Translations under genes and position numbers: made by a program
Source: Chelonoidis abingdonii
Taxonomy: Eukaryota; Chordata; Testudines; Testudinidae
Direction of reading: 5' to 3'
DNA: 64,000 nucleotides
Assembly (NCBI RefSeq): GCF_003597395.2
Contig: NC_133770.1
Coordinates: 289,511,744-289,575,743 of the forward strand
Shown: positions 11,541-23,769 of the stretch, one piece after another
Layout: the number at the start of each line of letters is the position of its first letter
Position numbering within the stretch: position 1 is the first letter of the stretch
The notes under the pieces: model-generated
The model's database searches: none
Told to the model about the DNA's origin: nothing
The model's input: the letters and a program-made list of their open reading frames with translations, nothing else

Positions 11541-12721
11541 GGACTAGAGCTTCAGTGTACTGGAGTAGCAGGAGAAATATAGGTATATACTTTAGAATAT
11601 TGCTTTCTGATAAAGATACTGGAAAGAATCAGTCCATTTTGTACCTGACTCTCCTGGGAGGCAACAGATGTGTATTTTTACCCCAGAATATTTCAGTACC
11701 ATCAAAATATCTACAAGCAAAATTACCCAGTTTAAGGACCCACCTCTACTACAAGTACAACTGTGATGGGGAACACAATTACATTTGTCCCCTGGTCCTG
11801 AAACAGTTAATTTGTGGCTCCATTTTGAAGTCTCATTATTATTATTTTACACGGTGGTAGCACCCAAAGTTCCCCACTCATGAGCCAGAGGCCTATTCTG
11901 CTCCTTCTGTAGAAACACACAACAACAACAACAAAATACTGTAAATGGGTTTTAACAATGTACTAAGGATCCAGGGTTTTATCATGATTCTTTTAAAGAG
12001 CTTTAGCTATATCAGGGGACAAATATGTTCCCTACGATGATTGTTCTGGTGAGCAGACCCCAACTTTGATCAGTCTCACTGCATTACCCAGGCTTCTAAA
12101 AATGTGGAACTACAAGTTAAGTTAAAATGAGCCTGCTAAAATACAATAGTGTTTTGGCAATTAAGTGTCAAGTGACAAATGTCCTCTGAGGAATTTCAAG
12201 CCTTAAAAACATAGCAGGCACCTTTGTGACTGTCACTCTATTTACATTAAGGTAACTGTACTGTTATTTGGGAATGATTATTCTGAAACGATTATCTGTG
12301 AATTAAAACACAAAAAATGAATACTTACTTAAAGCCTACCTACTCATAAGCAACACATAGGGAAACAAGGTGCATTTCAAGGGAAGACTATACCCCTGGA
12401 GTCCCTGAAGGTTAAATTTAATATGATCTTTAAACAAAAGTGGTTAAAATTACCACCATGGGAGAGTTGTTTGACGTTAGGCCACAATGTCACTGCGAAA
12501 AGCTGCTTAGAAGAAATCGAAAGCCCCAATCCATGGTTCTTGATGCAGTAATAACCATTAAAAAGTTAATGAGTGAAACCCTGGTACCACTGAAATCAAT
12601 GGGAATTTTACCATAGACTACAAAGGGGTCAGAATTTCACTCACTTTGGTTTCTGAATTGTGCTACTCAGGCCTACCATAGCCAGTTCTCTATAAGTATC
12701 CAAAATGGACTGCGTACCTTT
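11541..12721. other. Non-coding stretch, no feature recognised
   Basis: AT-rich, with an (ACA)n-like patch near 11920. No domain or repeat family is recognisable. Confidence 0.5.
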
Positions 12722-13650
12722 ATGACTGTTATAAGCCTCTGTCCCAAATCTGGACCTTAGCGTCCAAAATCTGGGGGCTTAGCATGAAACTCCTCCAAGC
12801 TTATTACCAGCTTGGATTTGATATCGCTGCCACCAGCCAAAGTTTTCCAGGGTTTTGGCCCCCTCTCTGGTCCCCCCAAACCTCCCCTGGAAGATAACCC
12901 CAAGACCCAGGAGTTCTGAGTCCTTACCGGCAAGGGAAATCCTTCCCTTCCCTTCCCCCTCCCTCTCTCACCCAGACGTTCCTCTCTGGGCTAACCTGAG
13001 AGAGCTGATGCAGCTCTTTACATCACAATACCAAGAAGCATGTCTCCTTATTCCACAACGAGACAACCCCAAATACAAGGAAACAGAGATCGATCCTATC
13101 TCTCTTTCCCCTCCCACCAACTCCGTGGGGCTGCTGACGACTACCTCCGTATATCTAACACAAAGAGAATACCCCCCCTTGCCCTAATCTACCCAGGAGA
13201 GAAAACTCCAACACAGTCTTAAAAAGAAAACTTTATATAAAAAGAAAGAAATACATAGAATAAAACTCTGCATTCAAGAATCAATACAGGGCATTTGCTT
13301 ATAAGAAAATAGGAATAAACAGTCTGATTCAAAAAGATATCCAATTTAAACCAGTCCAGCAAAGTACACACATGTAAATACAAATTACAATATCACCTAT
13401 TGCTTTTCCTTTTGTACTCACAACTTGGTAACAGCAGGGTAGAAAGAAGCTTGGAGATAGAAAGAAAAGCTGTTCTCTTCATTAGCCGAAGAACAAAAGA
13501 AAAGAGACAAGGACAAAGCCAAAAACCTCCAGAGGTTCCCTCCCCTGCTTTGAACAATCTGGTTTCCTGATTGGTCCTCTGGTCAGGTGTTTGGTTCCCT
13601 TTTCAGGTAAAAGAAACATTAACCCTTAGCTATCTATTTATGACAATGAC
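12722..13650 (-). mobile_element. Solo LTR, 919 bp, with 5-bp TSD
   Basis: Element 12727-13645 starts TGTTATAAG, ends TTATGACA and is flanked by exact 5-bp duplications ATGAC. On the minus strand a promoter-like order appears: a CCAATCAGG box, a TATA-like patch and, much later, a TATATAAAG/AATAAA-like region before the U5-like end. No internal retroelement coding sequence adjoins it, so it is a solo LTR left by recombination. The TCTTTTACCTG and TTAACCCTTAGCTATCT words link it to the LTRs at 27.5 and 56.0 kb. Overlapping ORFs at 12855-13222 are spurious. Confidence 0.85.
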
Positions 13651-13903
13651 CAATTTGTGATTAAGAGGAATGAAATGGAGGGTAATCCCACTATCATTAT
13701 TATCACCCAAGTATCAGAACACATGCTGCTTACCCCAGGAATAAAGCAGTTCCTTAGCCCCCTGCCACCACCCTTTTAGTGTCATTACTTGGATGTATTT
13801 TGGGGTGGAGAAAGGCACCTCTTTTCCCTATCATCCCCTGAATCCTCAGGAATTGGCCAAATGACGGAGACAGACTGCTGGATTTATAGTCTACTGGTTA
13901 AGA

Positions 13904-14073
13904 TTTTCAAGAATGGCTAGTGAGTTGAAGTGGGCCCCAATTTTTGGGTGCTCAATTTGAGACATCTTCATGGGGCCTAATTCTCAGAAAAGCAGTGAAC
14001 ACCACACTTCTGAAAATCAGGCACCTTTAAGCTGTCTCAAATTGGGCACCCCAAATCATTAGCCGCTTCTGAA
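13904..14073. mobile_element. Palindromic MITE-like repeat
   Basis: Two arms of about 80 bases are near-inverse copies. The left holds GGGTGCTCAATTTGAGAC and GGCCTAATTCTCAGAA; the right holds GTCTCAAATTGGGCACC and CTGAAAATCAGGCAC. The pattern matches a palindromic repeat I recall as common in turtle and bird DNA. It is non-coding and its superfamily is unknown. Confidence 0.7.
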
Positions 14074-15246
14074 CCTCTCAGTCTTTTGTATATGGGGTTC
14101 TGGTAAAACGAACCCAGGGAATTCTTTGTGTATTCAGTTTAAATTGTGTCAGAGAGTGGGATAAGGGGCTGAATTTTTTTTTTTAAATGTAAATAGCCAG
14201 TGTGACTTGATCAGAATGTATATTTACAAGCCTTCAGCTGGAGTCAACTAAGTGGAAGCAATTACCTCCCATTTCCGGAATGAAACCTGCTTTTAAAGCT
14301 GTCTTCATCCCACGTCCCCACCCTCCATCATCCACAAAATCTCTCCATTTATGTCTGAATTCCGCTCATCCTATTGTAGAATTTCCTTGAAATGAACAGA
14401 GTACAGTGTCCTTTTCCCTGCACTCTGCTTCTCAACAGGATCTGTTTTGAGCACACCAGTTCTATAAAAATTATTAGGAATGCTTGGTTAGTCTGTGCAG
14501 TAGCACTTATTCAAGGGGAAAAAAATAAGCTCCAGTCTTCCTCATTCTTGCCTGTGAGGATTCAAGCTCCATAGAGTCATTGCCTTTCCATCTGCATCAC
14601 TAGCTTAATTTTTGAGCAAAAGGAATGTCTCAAATTGGATACAGGATGTGCAGGTTCACTTGCAAATGCATTTATCTTTTAGTTAGCTTTTTTTTCTCAC
14701 CCTGCTTAGCAAAAACAGTCATTGTTGCATGAATCCTTTGCTGATGAGAAAGAAAAGTACCAAACTGGAAGGTAAATTATATAGCCTGACTATAGGCCTA
14801 CACTGAGACAAATAATTGATGAATGAATAATAAGAAGACTGAATCCGAGGGGCAGATTCTGCCACCATTGCTCATGCCGAGAAACTTTTTTTCCTCTGTG
14901 GGTAGCTCCATTTATTTCAATGGAATAAGGCAGCACTCAATAAGCTGCATCATCAGCCAATGTAAAACTGGCACTGATTCAGCCAAGTCCTTGGCGCTAT
15001 TCCAATTTCCGTCTGCTAGGGATTTGGCCCATTGTGAGTCTGGTTTGCAGAAGTTGCCCTCAAACCTAGACTGTTCCAGTTTGGTTTTTTGCACTTATGC
15101 TCTCATTTACTTTTCTCATCACAAGCCTTTAATTCTTCTGGACAATTGTATTATGGTAGCTCCATTCTATTCTGATTTGAAAATGTATCAGTGATAGGAC
15201 TACGGTATGGAGTCTTGTCCTGCAGAAATCATGACTTTATATTAGA
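14074..15246. other. Non-coding stretch, no feature recognised
   Basis: No conserved frame or named repeat. The opposed ORFs near 14823-15194 overlap on the two strands and show no domain. Confidence 0.5.
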
Positions 15247-16065
15247 ATAATAGAATCATAGAAGATTTAGGGTTGGAAGAGACCTCAGGAGGTCATCTGG
15301 TCCAAGCCCCTGCTCAAAGCAGGGCCAACCCCAACTAAATCATCCCAGCCAGGGCTTTGTCAAGCCTGACCTTAAAAACCTCTAAGGAAGGAGATTCCAC
15401 AACATCCCTAGGTAACCCATTCCAGTGCTTCACTACCCTCCTAGTGAAATAGTGTTTCCTAATATCCAACCTAGACCTCCCCCACTGCAACTTGAGACCA
15501 TTATTCCTTCTTCCGTCATCTGCCACCACTGAGAACAGCCTAGCTCCATTCTTTTTGAAACCCCGCTTCAGGTAGTTGAAGGCTGCTATCAAATCCCCCC
15601 TCACTCTTCTCTTCAGCAGACTAAATAAACCAAATTCCCTCAGCCTCTCCTCATAAGTCATGTGCCCCAGCCCCCTAATCATTTTCGTTGCCCTGTGCTG
15701 GACTTTCTCCAGTTTGTCCACGTCCTTTCTCTAATGGGGGCCCCAAAACTGGACACAATACTCCAGATGTGGCCTTATCAGTGCCAAATAGAGGGGAATA
15801 ATCACTTTAACTTGAGCTGCTGGCAAGGCTACTAATGCAGCCCAATATGCCGTTCGCCTTCTTGGCAACATGGGCACACTGTTGACTTATTTCCAGTTTC
15901 TTGTCCACGGTGATCCCCAGGTCTTTTTCTGCACAACTGCTGCTTACCAGTCGGTCCTCAGCCTTTAGTGGTGCATGGGAGTCTTCTGTCCTAAGTGCAA
16001 GACTCTGCACGTGTCCTTGTTGAACCTCATCAGATTTTTTTGGCCCAATCCTCCTATATTCCACT
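15247..16065 (-). mobile_element. CR1 LINE 3' end, well preserved
   Basis: Minus-strand CR1 from the end of ORF2 to the tail (TAGAATCATAGAAG in plus view). An open frame at 15335-15721 (128 codons) covers the ORF2 C-terminus: [53 protein letters not shown], then LDKALAGM before the stop. A second open frame at 15807-16064 covers the upstream [20 protein letters not shown] region. Between them a shift breaks the frame. The low decay suggests a fairly young copy, truncated at its 5' end. Confidence 0.95.
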
Positions 16066-17287
16066 GTTAGTACTTTGGGGCAGGGTACTTTCTTCTATTT
16101 TATATAGACACAATGATATTTTAGACAGAGGCAGCACAATAAGACCCCATCCCCACTGAGACTACAGTAAAAGAGATAGTAACAATAATGATGAAGAAAA
16201 CCACACATTTAAAACTGCTGGAAAGGTAGGGAATTTAGGTTGGGCAGAACATCCTGGTATTTCCAAATTAGAATTTGGCTAACAGAGCTAACATCCTTTT
16301 TGTTTTGTTTTTTCCAGAAAGCATCCTACAGAATCTAATGACTATTAATCAGAATCTTGTCTTTCAGATGGGATGTAAATGCAGTTCTGCCAGAAGGACT
16401 GTGGTTTCCAATAACATAAAGGGGCACTGGTTCTGGATTGACATGGACGGCAGAGATATCCCTATGGAATTGCAAATTCTAATTCATCCAGCACCCTGAA
16501 ATTTCTTTTCAAGGTCTACCATCCCAAACTACCCTAGCCCCATCTCTGCTTACTTTGATGACTTCAGAGGCAATGTTGATGGTGGCAAGTCACTTTGATC
16601 ATGTTATCTCATTGCACTTTTTTTTGCTTTTACCATGGACTATATCCATTGTAGTTTCACCTTTTAAATACTTGTGCACTTCCATGTGGATAATCTCCAG
16701 TGGGTTATTACAATCAATAAATTTGCATCTGCTGTGAGGAGAGCACTTGGAAGCACTTACACAAAATGTTATTTAAAAAGGGAAGAAATTTATTTTGTTT
16801 AGGTATCCTGGAGTACTTTGCCATAAAGACTTAGCCACTGGCAAATGCAGGTGCCATTATGGGACCATAGGGCATGTTTTGATGATAAATACCCATTATC
16901 CAATATCGTATCTTCCGTTTTTGGAAGCACATCAAACAATCTATCTGGAGAATCACCAGAGACTGCCAGAAAGGAGATCAGTTTAATATCTGATCCAAAG
17001 CATGAAAACTTTAACAACAAAGTATTTTCCCCAAGCTCAATACAGTAATTTCACTGTTATAGACTCAGAGAAACCAACAGATCTACAACATCTTACTATT
17101 TATTTATTGTCCATCATAACACTTTCTTCTGATATCACTTGACTGCCTTGTGTCTATCAACTCCACTCTTCGGGAAGTTTTCCCTTGAGAATATTTATGC
17201 TCTCTGCTTTATCTGGCTGGTGTAAGAACCTTATTCCACACTGACTTTTTGAGAAAATAATGTGGCATGGTTATAAGGGCAGATCCA
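16066..17287. other. Non-coding stretch, no feature recognised
   Basis: Only short frames without recognisable domains, and no named repeat. It may be unique sequence. Confidence 0.5.
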
Positions 17288-17351
17288 CAGCTGGTATAAA
17301 TTAGTATAACTCCACTGAATTTAATTGAGTGATGCCAATTTATACCAGCTG
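17288..17351. repeat. Interspersed palindrome with perfect 15-bp ends
   Basis: CAGCTGGTATAAATT at 17288-17302 is the exact reverse complement of 17337-17351. The centre is an approximate palindrome too. I recall this 'AGCTGGTRTAAATYAG' repeat as common in amniotes. Half-copies appear near 4782, 34.8, 44.8 and 53.7 kb in this window. Confidence 0.75.
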
Positions 17352-17455
17352 AGGATGTGGCATATTGTGTGTAGTGTGCTTTAGAGGCATTAACTGCTCA
17401 GAGGCAGTATTAAACAGTCATGCCAAAATCTGATTTTCCCATGATTTTCTAAGTC

Positions 17456-17760
17456 TCAGATTATAGCCTCAATTAATTTGTTACAAAGTTTCCTCTTACA
17501 GTGCACTAAACCAAACTCCTTTAACCTTTCTCTCTGACACATCTCAAATGATATTATTCTTGCTGCTCTGCTCCTTACCAGCTCAAGGGCAATTATGTTC
17601 TTGCTGAGGCATTGTGACAAATACTGCATAAAATGCTCTAGGTGAGGTATAACAAGTGCCTTACATAGTAATAATACCACCTCCTAAGATTTATCTCGTT
17701 CTCCAATAGCACTCTAAGCCGGCATTGTGTTTATTTTCTCCATTGGAGCAATATATTTGA
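17456..17760 (-). pseudogene. Old CR1/L3-like ORF2 C-terminus, weak
   Basis: A minus-strand frame (17456-17680) reads LCKALVIPHLEHFMQYLSQ, then ELVRSRAARII and RERLKEFGLVHCKRKLCNKL. This parallels the CR1 pattern (YKALVRPHLEYC..., RAT.MIRGL, ERL.ELGLFSL..RR). Similarity is low but the order is right. It is older than the other CR1 copies here. Confidence 0.45.
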
Positions 17761-17947
17761 CTGCAGATTGAAGGGACATTTTCTACATTTTGTTCTCATT
17801 CTCTTGCGCTGGCCAGCATTACAACAATAAATTTTGTGTTTTGCCTCTTCTGTGCCACATTAATTCAGAATATCGTTTTTCATCCACCTTCATGATTCAG
17901 CCATTTGCTTAGTAACCCTCGCAGTAGAACTTTACTAATTATTTCCA

Positions 17948-18290
17948 TTACAGTAGCATCTAGAGGACTCATGCTAGACACCCTAATAAGAGACCGTCCC
18001 TGGCCCAAAGAGCTTACAACTTAAATAAACAAGCCATGAAGGAAAAAAAAACAAATTAACCCAATTTATTATCTACAGTTTTACAGACTGGTAACTGAGA
18101 CCCGAGGGGGAAATCCTGGCCCCATTGAATTGAATGGCAAAATTCTGATTGAGCTCAGTGGAGCTAGGATTTCACATACAGAGAGAAAATGACTTTCCTG
18201 CTGTCACACAGGACGTCCACAGCAGAGCTGGGAATTGGACCCAGATCTCCTGAGTCACAATCCAGTGTTCTAACCAGAAGAACATCATTG
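17948..18290 (-). mobile_element. MIR-like CORE-SINE, interrupted
   Basis: It opens with ATTACAGTAGCATCTAGAGG, continues with CCAAAGAGCTTACAACTTAA and TTTTACAGACTGGTAACTGA, and ends with the inverse tRNA head GAGCTGGGAATTGGACCCAG. About 75 bases near 18105-18185 interrupt the CORE region. They include GAATTGAATGGCAAAATTCT, a separate palindrome-like repeat. Confidence 0.75.
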
Positions 18291-19614
18291 TATCAATTTA
18301 GACTGAACAAAGGGGCCCAAAGAGTCAAAGGTACCTAAAAATCCCTCCAAACCTTTTATTAAAGACACATAAAAAGGAGAAACAGTTAATTTACATTTCA
18401 AAAGCTTTTAGGCAGGCTCTCTTTTTAACAACATCCCTTGTTCTCTTTCCTTTTAACTGGACAGCTTCTTTAGAAGGAAAAAAAAACCCACCTTGTTCGA
18501 CCATCTCCGAGATGATCCTTTTGTGGGAAATGAGAAGGAGTTAGCTAAGATGATCTGGAGCTGTTGTTGTTGTTAAAGACTGAGCCCATTTCTTAGACAA
18601 TAAAACAAGACAAAAATGCACAAAAGAGGAGAAAAAAGAACAGCAAAGAGAAAATGCAGCTCCTTTCTCTGGTATTAGCTTTCACTTGCAGCCTCGCTGC
18701 TGGAGAAACACAGGCACAGCACACGGTCTAGTTAGCTACTCTGGAGAACTCATACCAGCATCAGGCAGTTTAGGGCACTGTTTTATCTGCCCCTTTCTGG
18801 TCACAGGCTTACAGTACCATTGTGAAATATGCAATCCGTCTGGCTAAGGCAGACTTACTTTAGACTGAAAGAAAAAAGGAGAGGGTCGGAAAGAGGAGAA
18901 ATAAGGTAGGTAAGGAATAGGACACATTGTGGATGTGTGTGTGACAAAATCTGATATCATAGGTGGCATTTAAGCAGTGCTGGTGGAAGTGGTGATTTCT
19001 TCTGGCTCCCTCTCTCTAGCCCAGTCTGGTCAGGACTTCTATCAGGGTTAGGATGAAGAAGGTCTGGGGTCTCAGGAGAGAGAGGATGGGGGTGGAGCCA
19101 TGATGGTGAAGTTTGCTCCAGTAGCAGTTTTCCCTCCCCAAGTTTCATGCTTATAGGACCCCAAAATGAATGGGTGGAATAGCCTATCCTCACACTATTT
19201 TATTGTGGCACTTCTATCCACTTTCCCACAGTTAAGCTCATAATTAGGTTACATGTCTAGGCCCAATTGCCACAACAATCCTTTCTCTCCAGTGCTGTCT
19301 GATAACATCCTTATCATCTAACAGAATGATAAATATCCTCTTAGACTGTCACACAGCTACTCAGGAGCTCCCAAAATGATAATCAGTGGTGCTTTTTCAA
19401 GCAAGGTCCAACATAACTTCTGAAATGTTCCCCAGTAAGAAAAACAGCTGGTCTGTCATTTCTAGTCCTCACAACCCTGTTCTTAATCAGTTGTATTACC
19501 TAGTTCAGTCCACAGGCATTGTACATGAATGGCTGGAATTTGTGATATTTCCTACTTTAATCTCAGGGTTGTTTTTTTTAGCTGAACATTCCTTAAAGTC
19601 TTGTAGCTATTCAG
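18291..19614. other. Non-coding stretch, no feature recognised
   Basis: No gene and no repeat family I can name with confidence. Several poly-A patches occur near 18475-18490. Confidence 0.5.
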
Positions 19615-19811
19615 AAAAACAGCAAGGAGTCCAGTGGCATCTTAAAGACGAACAGATTTATTTGGGCATAAGCTTTTGTGGGTAATAATCCAGAAGAAGT
19701 GGTCTTTTACTCACAAAAGCTTATGCCCAAATAAATCTGTTAGTCCTAAAGGTGCCGTCAGACTCCTCCTTGTTTTTTGTGGATACAGACTAACACAGCT
19801 ACCCCCTGATA
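19615..19811. mobile_element. Fold-back Penelope-like tail (inverted pair)
   Basis: Two copies of a Penelope-type 3' tail face each other. The arms at 19652-19680 and 19712-19740 are perfect 29-bp reverse complements (GGGCATAAGCTTTTGTG in one arm). Looser similarity extends outward to the GGATACAGACTAACAC terminus at about 19780-19795. The 31-base loop holds CAGAAGAAGTGG..., a decayed relative of a hammerhead-ribozyme core. RNA of this segment would form a long hairpin. Confidence 0.75.
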
Positions 19812-20384
19812 CTTGTAGCTACTCAGTGTTCTCTGCATTTGGCACTTTAGCATTCTTTGAAGCAACTAACCTTTTGACAACTTTAAACATCTCTAGCTAG
19901 GACTTGTTTTGTCTCTGTGTTTCCCAGGTCCTCAGGGGCTCTTCCCTGGATATCTTCTCCTTCATTTCAGCACATCTCTATTCTCCACCATCCTCATTTG
20001 CATTGACAGATGGAGAGTAATTATTTAATATTTTTGCTTTTTCTTTTATCTCTGGTCTTTAATTCCCTATAATCATTCTTAAGAGAACCGATTTTTTACT
20101 TCACCATTGTTTACCTTCTATCCCGTGAAATCACTTCATTTGTTCAGTGCCTTGTGTTATTCAAAGATCATTACTCGCTGAATGTTTTCTTTATCATTTT
20201 CACTTCCTATTATAATGAGTCCAATCCCGCCAATTATTAGACCCTGTAACTTTTAAATGCTTTTGATCTATCTTTTATATTCTTGTTTACATCTTGAGCT
20301 AATCATATTACTTTCAGCCGCTTGCTGTCTTTTTTGACAATTAGGACACTATTTATGGTACGAACATATCATTTTCATTACAAT
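19812..20384. other. Non-coding stretch, no feature recognised
   Basis: AT-rich sequence lying between two Penelope-derived segments. Nothing could be named. Confidence 0.45.
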
Positions 20385-21180
20385 AATTGGTGAGAAACAT
20401 GAGTTTTCTTTCACAGGCCTTGGGTGGCAGGCCAGTCCTTGCCCACAGACAACCTGCCAACCTGAAATGTATTCTCACCAGCAACTGCACACTGCACCAT
20501 AGTAGCTCTAGCTCAGGAACCAATCCATGCAACAAACCCCGATGCCAACTCTGCCCACATATCTACAACACAAGCGGACACCATCACAGGACCTAACCAG
20601 ATCAGCTCCACCCATACTAGGTTCATTTCACCTGCACGATTTCCACCAATGTATATAACGCCATCATATGCCAGCAATGCCCCTCTGCTATGTACATCGG
20701 CCCACATGGGCAGTTCTCTACAGAAAAGGAATAATGGACACAAATCAGATATTAGGAATGGCCAATATACAAAAACCCTTAGGAGAGCACTTAAGCCTCC
20801 CTGGCCTCACACTATAGCAGACCTTAGGTGGCAGTTCCTGCAGCAAAAAACTTCAGGATCCAGACTTCAAGAGAAACTGCCGAGCTTCATCATCTGCAAA
20901 TTTGACACCATCAGCTCAGGTGTTGAAACAAAGCTGTGAATGCTTGCCAACTACAGAACCAGTTTCTCCTCCATTGGGGGTTTTCACACCTCAACTTAGA
21001 GGAGGCCTCATCCTCCCTGATTGAACTTAACCTGTTATCTCTAGCTTGCTTGCTAGCATTATATACCTGCCCCGGAAATTCCACTACATTCATCTTGACA
21101 AAGTGGGTATTCACCCATGGCTCATGATCCAAGATGTCTGTTAGTCTATAAGGTGCCACAAGATTCTCTGCTGTTTTTAT
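20385..21180 (+). pseudogene. Penelope-like element C-terminus with GIY-YIG endonuclease remnant
   Basis: An open stretch at 20387-20596 carries the linker upstream of the endonuclease, with the cysteine motif NPCNKPRCQLCPHI typical of Neptune-type Penelope elements. After a frameshift, sequence from about 20640 reads MYIGPHMGSSLQKRNNGHKSD and continues to TIADLRWQFLQQK and FIICKFDTI. This is the GIY-YIG nuclease tail, in which YIG and the NGHKSD segment are recognisable. The 3' end at about 21140-21178 (TGTTAGTCTATAAGGTGCCA) matches the family's terminal sequence. The reverse transcriptase is missing and the copy is dead. Confidence 0.85.
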
Positions 21181-21394
21181 GAGTTTTCTTTGTAATTTAT
21201 TAGGGGTTCATGATTTATTAAGGCTTTTTCCCAACAACTGTCTTATATACGGGACAGAGAAAGTGAATGCTCATCACACATTGTAGTTGATTCAGTTTTT
21301 CATAGAGTCCTTAATGAAGAGCCTAGATCATACTGGGATGACTGCTATAGAAAATCAAATGATAGACAGGTTACTCATAAAGAGCCTAGGAAAA

Positions 21395-21600
21395 CTGTCC
21401 TTGTGGAAGAAGCACTGGGGTGAAGGTTAAGGGGCCTTAGTACAATTCCTAGCTTTGTGAATTTTGCCACATTCCCCCATCTTCTCATCATCCCTGTTTC
21501 CCCATCCGTAAAATGAAGATAATGAAATTTGTTCCCTTCTCTATGTGCTTTGAGATAGCTGGAAGAATAGTGTCCTACATAAGAGCCTGAGGAGGAAAAT
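21395..21600 (+). mobile_element. MIR-like SINE, plus strand
   Basis: The order of words follows MIR: a decayed B box (GTACAATTCCTAGC), then TGTTTCCCCATCCGTAAAAT, GAAGATAATGAAA and GTGCTTTGAGATAGCTGG. No tail is visible. Confidence 0.6.
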
Positions 21601-21711
21601 TGACCCACAGTCATTATTGAGAAATGTCCCAAACCAAGCACTAGTAAAGCAATTTAAGTGAATATAAATTATTTCAATAATAGGAACAATACTTAGCACT
21701 AAGCATCTTCA

Positions 21712-21963
21712 AAGGACTGCCCAAAGGCGAGGGTAAGTGGGGCAATTTGCCCCAAGCCTCAGGCCCCGCATGGGCCTCCAAAAGAGTTTTTGGGGGCCCC
21801 TGCCTGGAGCAGGGTCCTTCACTTACTCCTGGGACCCTGGAAAACTCTCGTGGGGCCCAGGTCCCCAGAGCTTCTTCTGCTCCGTGTCTTCAGTGGCAAT
21901 TCGACGACGGGGACCCTCCGCCGCCGAAGACTCCAGGCCCCCTGAATCCTCTGGGCAGCCCTG
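21712..21963. mobile_element. Probable hAT-type MITE, GC-rich
   Basis: The left end AAGGACTGCCCAAAGG and right end CTCTGGGCAGCCCTG are imperfect inverted repeats. The interior is GC-rich (GGGGCAATTTGCCCC; GACCCTCCGCCGCCGAAGAC) and shares the GGCAATTCG...CCGCCG theme with the MITE at 48007-48260. The flanking 8-mers do not match, so either the boundary or the TSD has decayed. The ORFs at 21737-22040 are not genes. Confidence 0.55.
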
Positions 21964-23205
21964 TCTTGTGGACATTAACTAAAGAATCAATGGAGCATGC
22001 TGCAAGCGAAACACCATTATCCCCAATTTACCATACATAGCATTAACCTGAAACAAAAAACTTGCACCACTGGTTAGAAGCATGGGTGGAAACTCCAGAT
22101 TTAGGCACCAGTGCAATCCAGAAAACTCCCTCTAACCACTGAGCTATGGCGTAGCCAGAGATGGGGTTCCCTCAGCCTCCTTTGCTGAAGCCGTACTACT
22201 GTGGATAAATAATTCACTTTATATAGGATCCATTAATTAATAATATAGGCTTAACTAATTAAACTAATAAAAAATAGTTCATAATACTAAAAAAAAAATT
22301 TTTCTGCAGAAAACAGAAACTTTCCTTTGGGGGAAAAAAAAACAAACTTTTGTTGAAAACCCAATTTTCTGTCAAAAAAAGGGTTGATGGAAAATTTCCA
22401 GCTATCCCAACTCACCAACCCTTCATGTGGACCAGCCACTAGAGGAAAAAAAAGACCAAATGCTGGCAATGTAGGTTACATTAAGATACCACAGTGATGA
22501 GAACAATATAAATATCTAGCCAGCTAATAATCTAAAAAATATTAGGCTGAAATCACCATATTTTCTTCATCAAAGCTTGGAAAAATACAGAGGTCTCATA
22601 AACTCTGATAATCACCCTCAGAAGAAAGCCCTAGGTACTCTTACCAAGGATTATATTGAAGTGAGAATGGTGCATAATATTTTATTATTGTCTAACTGAC
22701 ATATTTTTATAACCCTTTTTTTGTTGTGTTCCCTTCTAGGCTCCTTAATCTGATGTCAACGTCTCTCCAGCTCTCTTAAATAACATAAGTTTTAATTAAA
22801 AAAAAAATCACAGTGAATGAATGTGACTTTTGTCACAATATTGAAGATGCATCTTGCAGAAAAGAGGTTAAGCTAAAGTGAAAATAATAGAACTCATTCA
22901 GCATCACTTCAATTAGCTGGTCTAAATAAAACAAGAATTCAAACATAAATAATGAAAAGAAGTGGGGCTATATGACCTATGAGACACCTAATCCAAACTC
23001 CTTTAATGCAATGAAATAAAAACCAGATTACAACATTACAATTAAAAACATTTCCCACCAAATGATTTTTCAATACAGAATACAAAGCGAGAGAGCAAAT
23101 GAGTTAATAGTCCCTACAGATTTTGCAAATGAAACATAAAAACTGAGACCCAAAAGGAAGTTTGAATACAAAACGCCCAAACTATCTTTTGAATTGGCTA
23201 TACTG
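21964..23205. other. Non-coding stretch with AT-rich repeat
   Basis: 22280-22420 contains an A/T-rich interspersed repeat (GAAAATTTCCAGCTATC and its relatives, in inverse orientation). Similar segments lie at 35.1 and 62.7 kb. The rest is unassigned and no gene was seen. Confidence 0.45.
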
Positions 23206-23769
23206 AGGCCTTGTCTAGACACACAAGTTTACCATTTTAGCTGAAGCAGTACAAAACCCACAGTGTGATGGCATTATACTGATATGAAAGTGCTTGTACC
23301 AATACAGTTTAGTCCCAAACGAGAAGAGGAAATAATAAGCTATGCCAGTATATGGTGCCTTGATACAGAGCTGAGAATTTTTCAGTTCTGGGACTTATTC
23401 ATTTCCGATTCTTTTCAGGTATTTCTTCACCCTTTCAAAAAAAAAATAGCCAAATTATGAAGTAAAATACCAATTCAAAATGAAAAATCAAAATGTTTCA
23501 TTTCAAAATGGTCAACACAAAATGTTTTGATATTTCTTTGGCCAAAATGATTTGCCGAATACAACCCAGATATATCAATAGTTTTAATGTGAGGACAAAT
23601 GATTTTGCAGCAAATTTACTATTTGCCAAAACAACAACAAAAAAATAATCCAGTTCTTCTTTTATACTGTATAACCATGTCGCACCCGGGTAGAACTGCA
23701 TCAGTAAAAAATCACCTCCTCCAGTTGACCTAGTGATACTGGTATAGAATCTGTGTGTAGACCAGGTCT
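23206..23769. mobile_element. TIR-type MITE with AT-rich repeat inside
   Basis: The ends are imperfect inverted repeats: AGGCCTTGTCTAGACACACA on the left and TCTGTGTGTAGACCAGGTCT on the right. The words ATAAGCTATGCCAGTATA and GGTGCCTTGATACAG match a non-autonomous repeat I recall from turtle DNA. The middle (about 23385-23690) looks like an unrelated A/T-rich repeat inserted later. Superfamily unknown. Confidence 0.6.

Noticed and set aside
16275..17050. Possible host exons in short open frames
   Set aside because: No frame shows protein-like blocks with flanking splice signals, and overlapping frames in both strands argue for chance.
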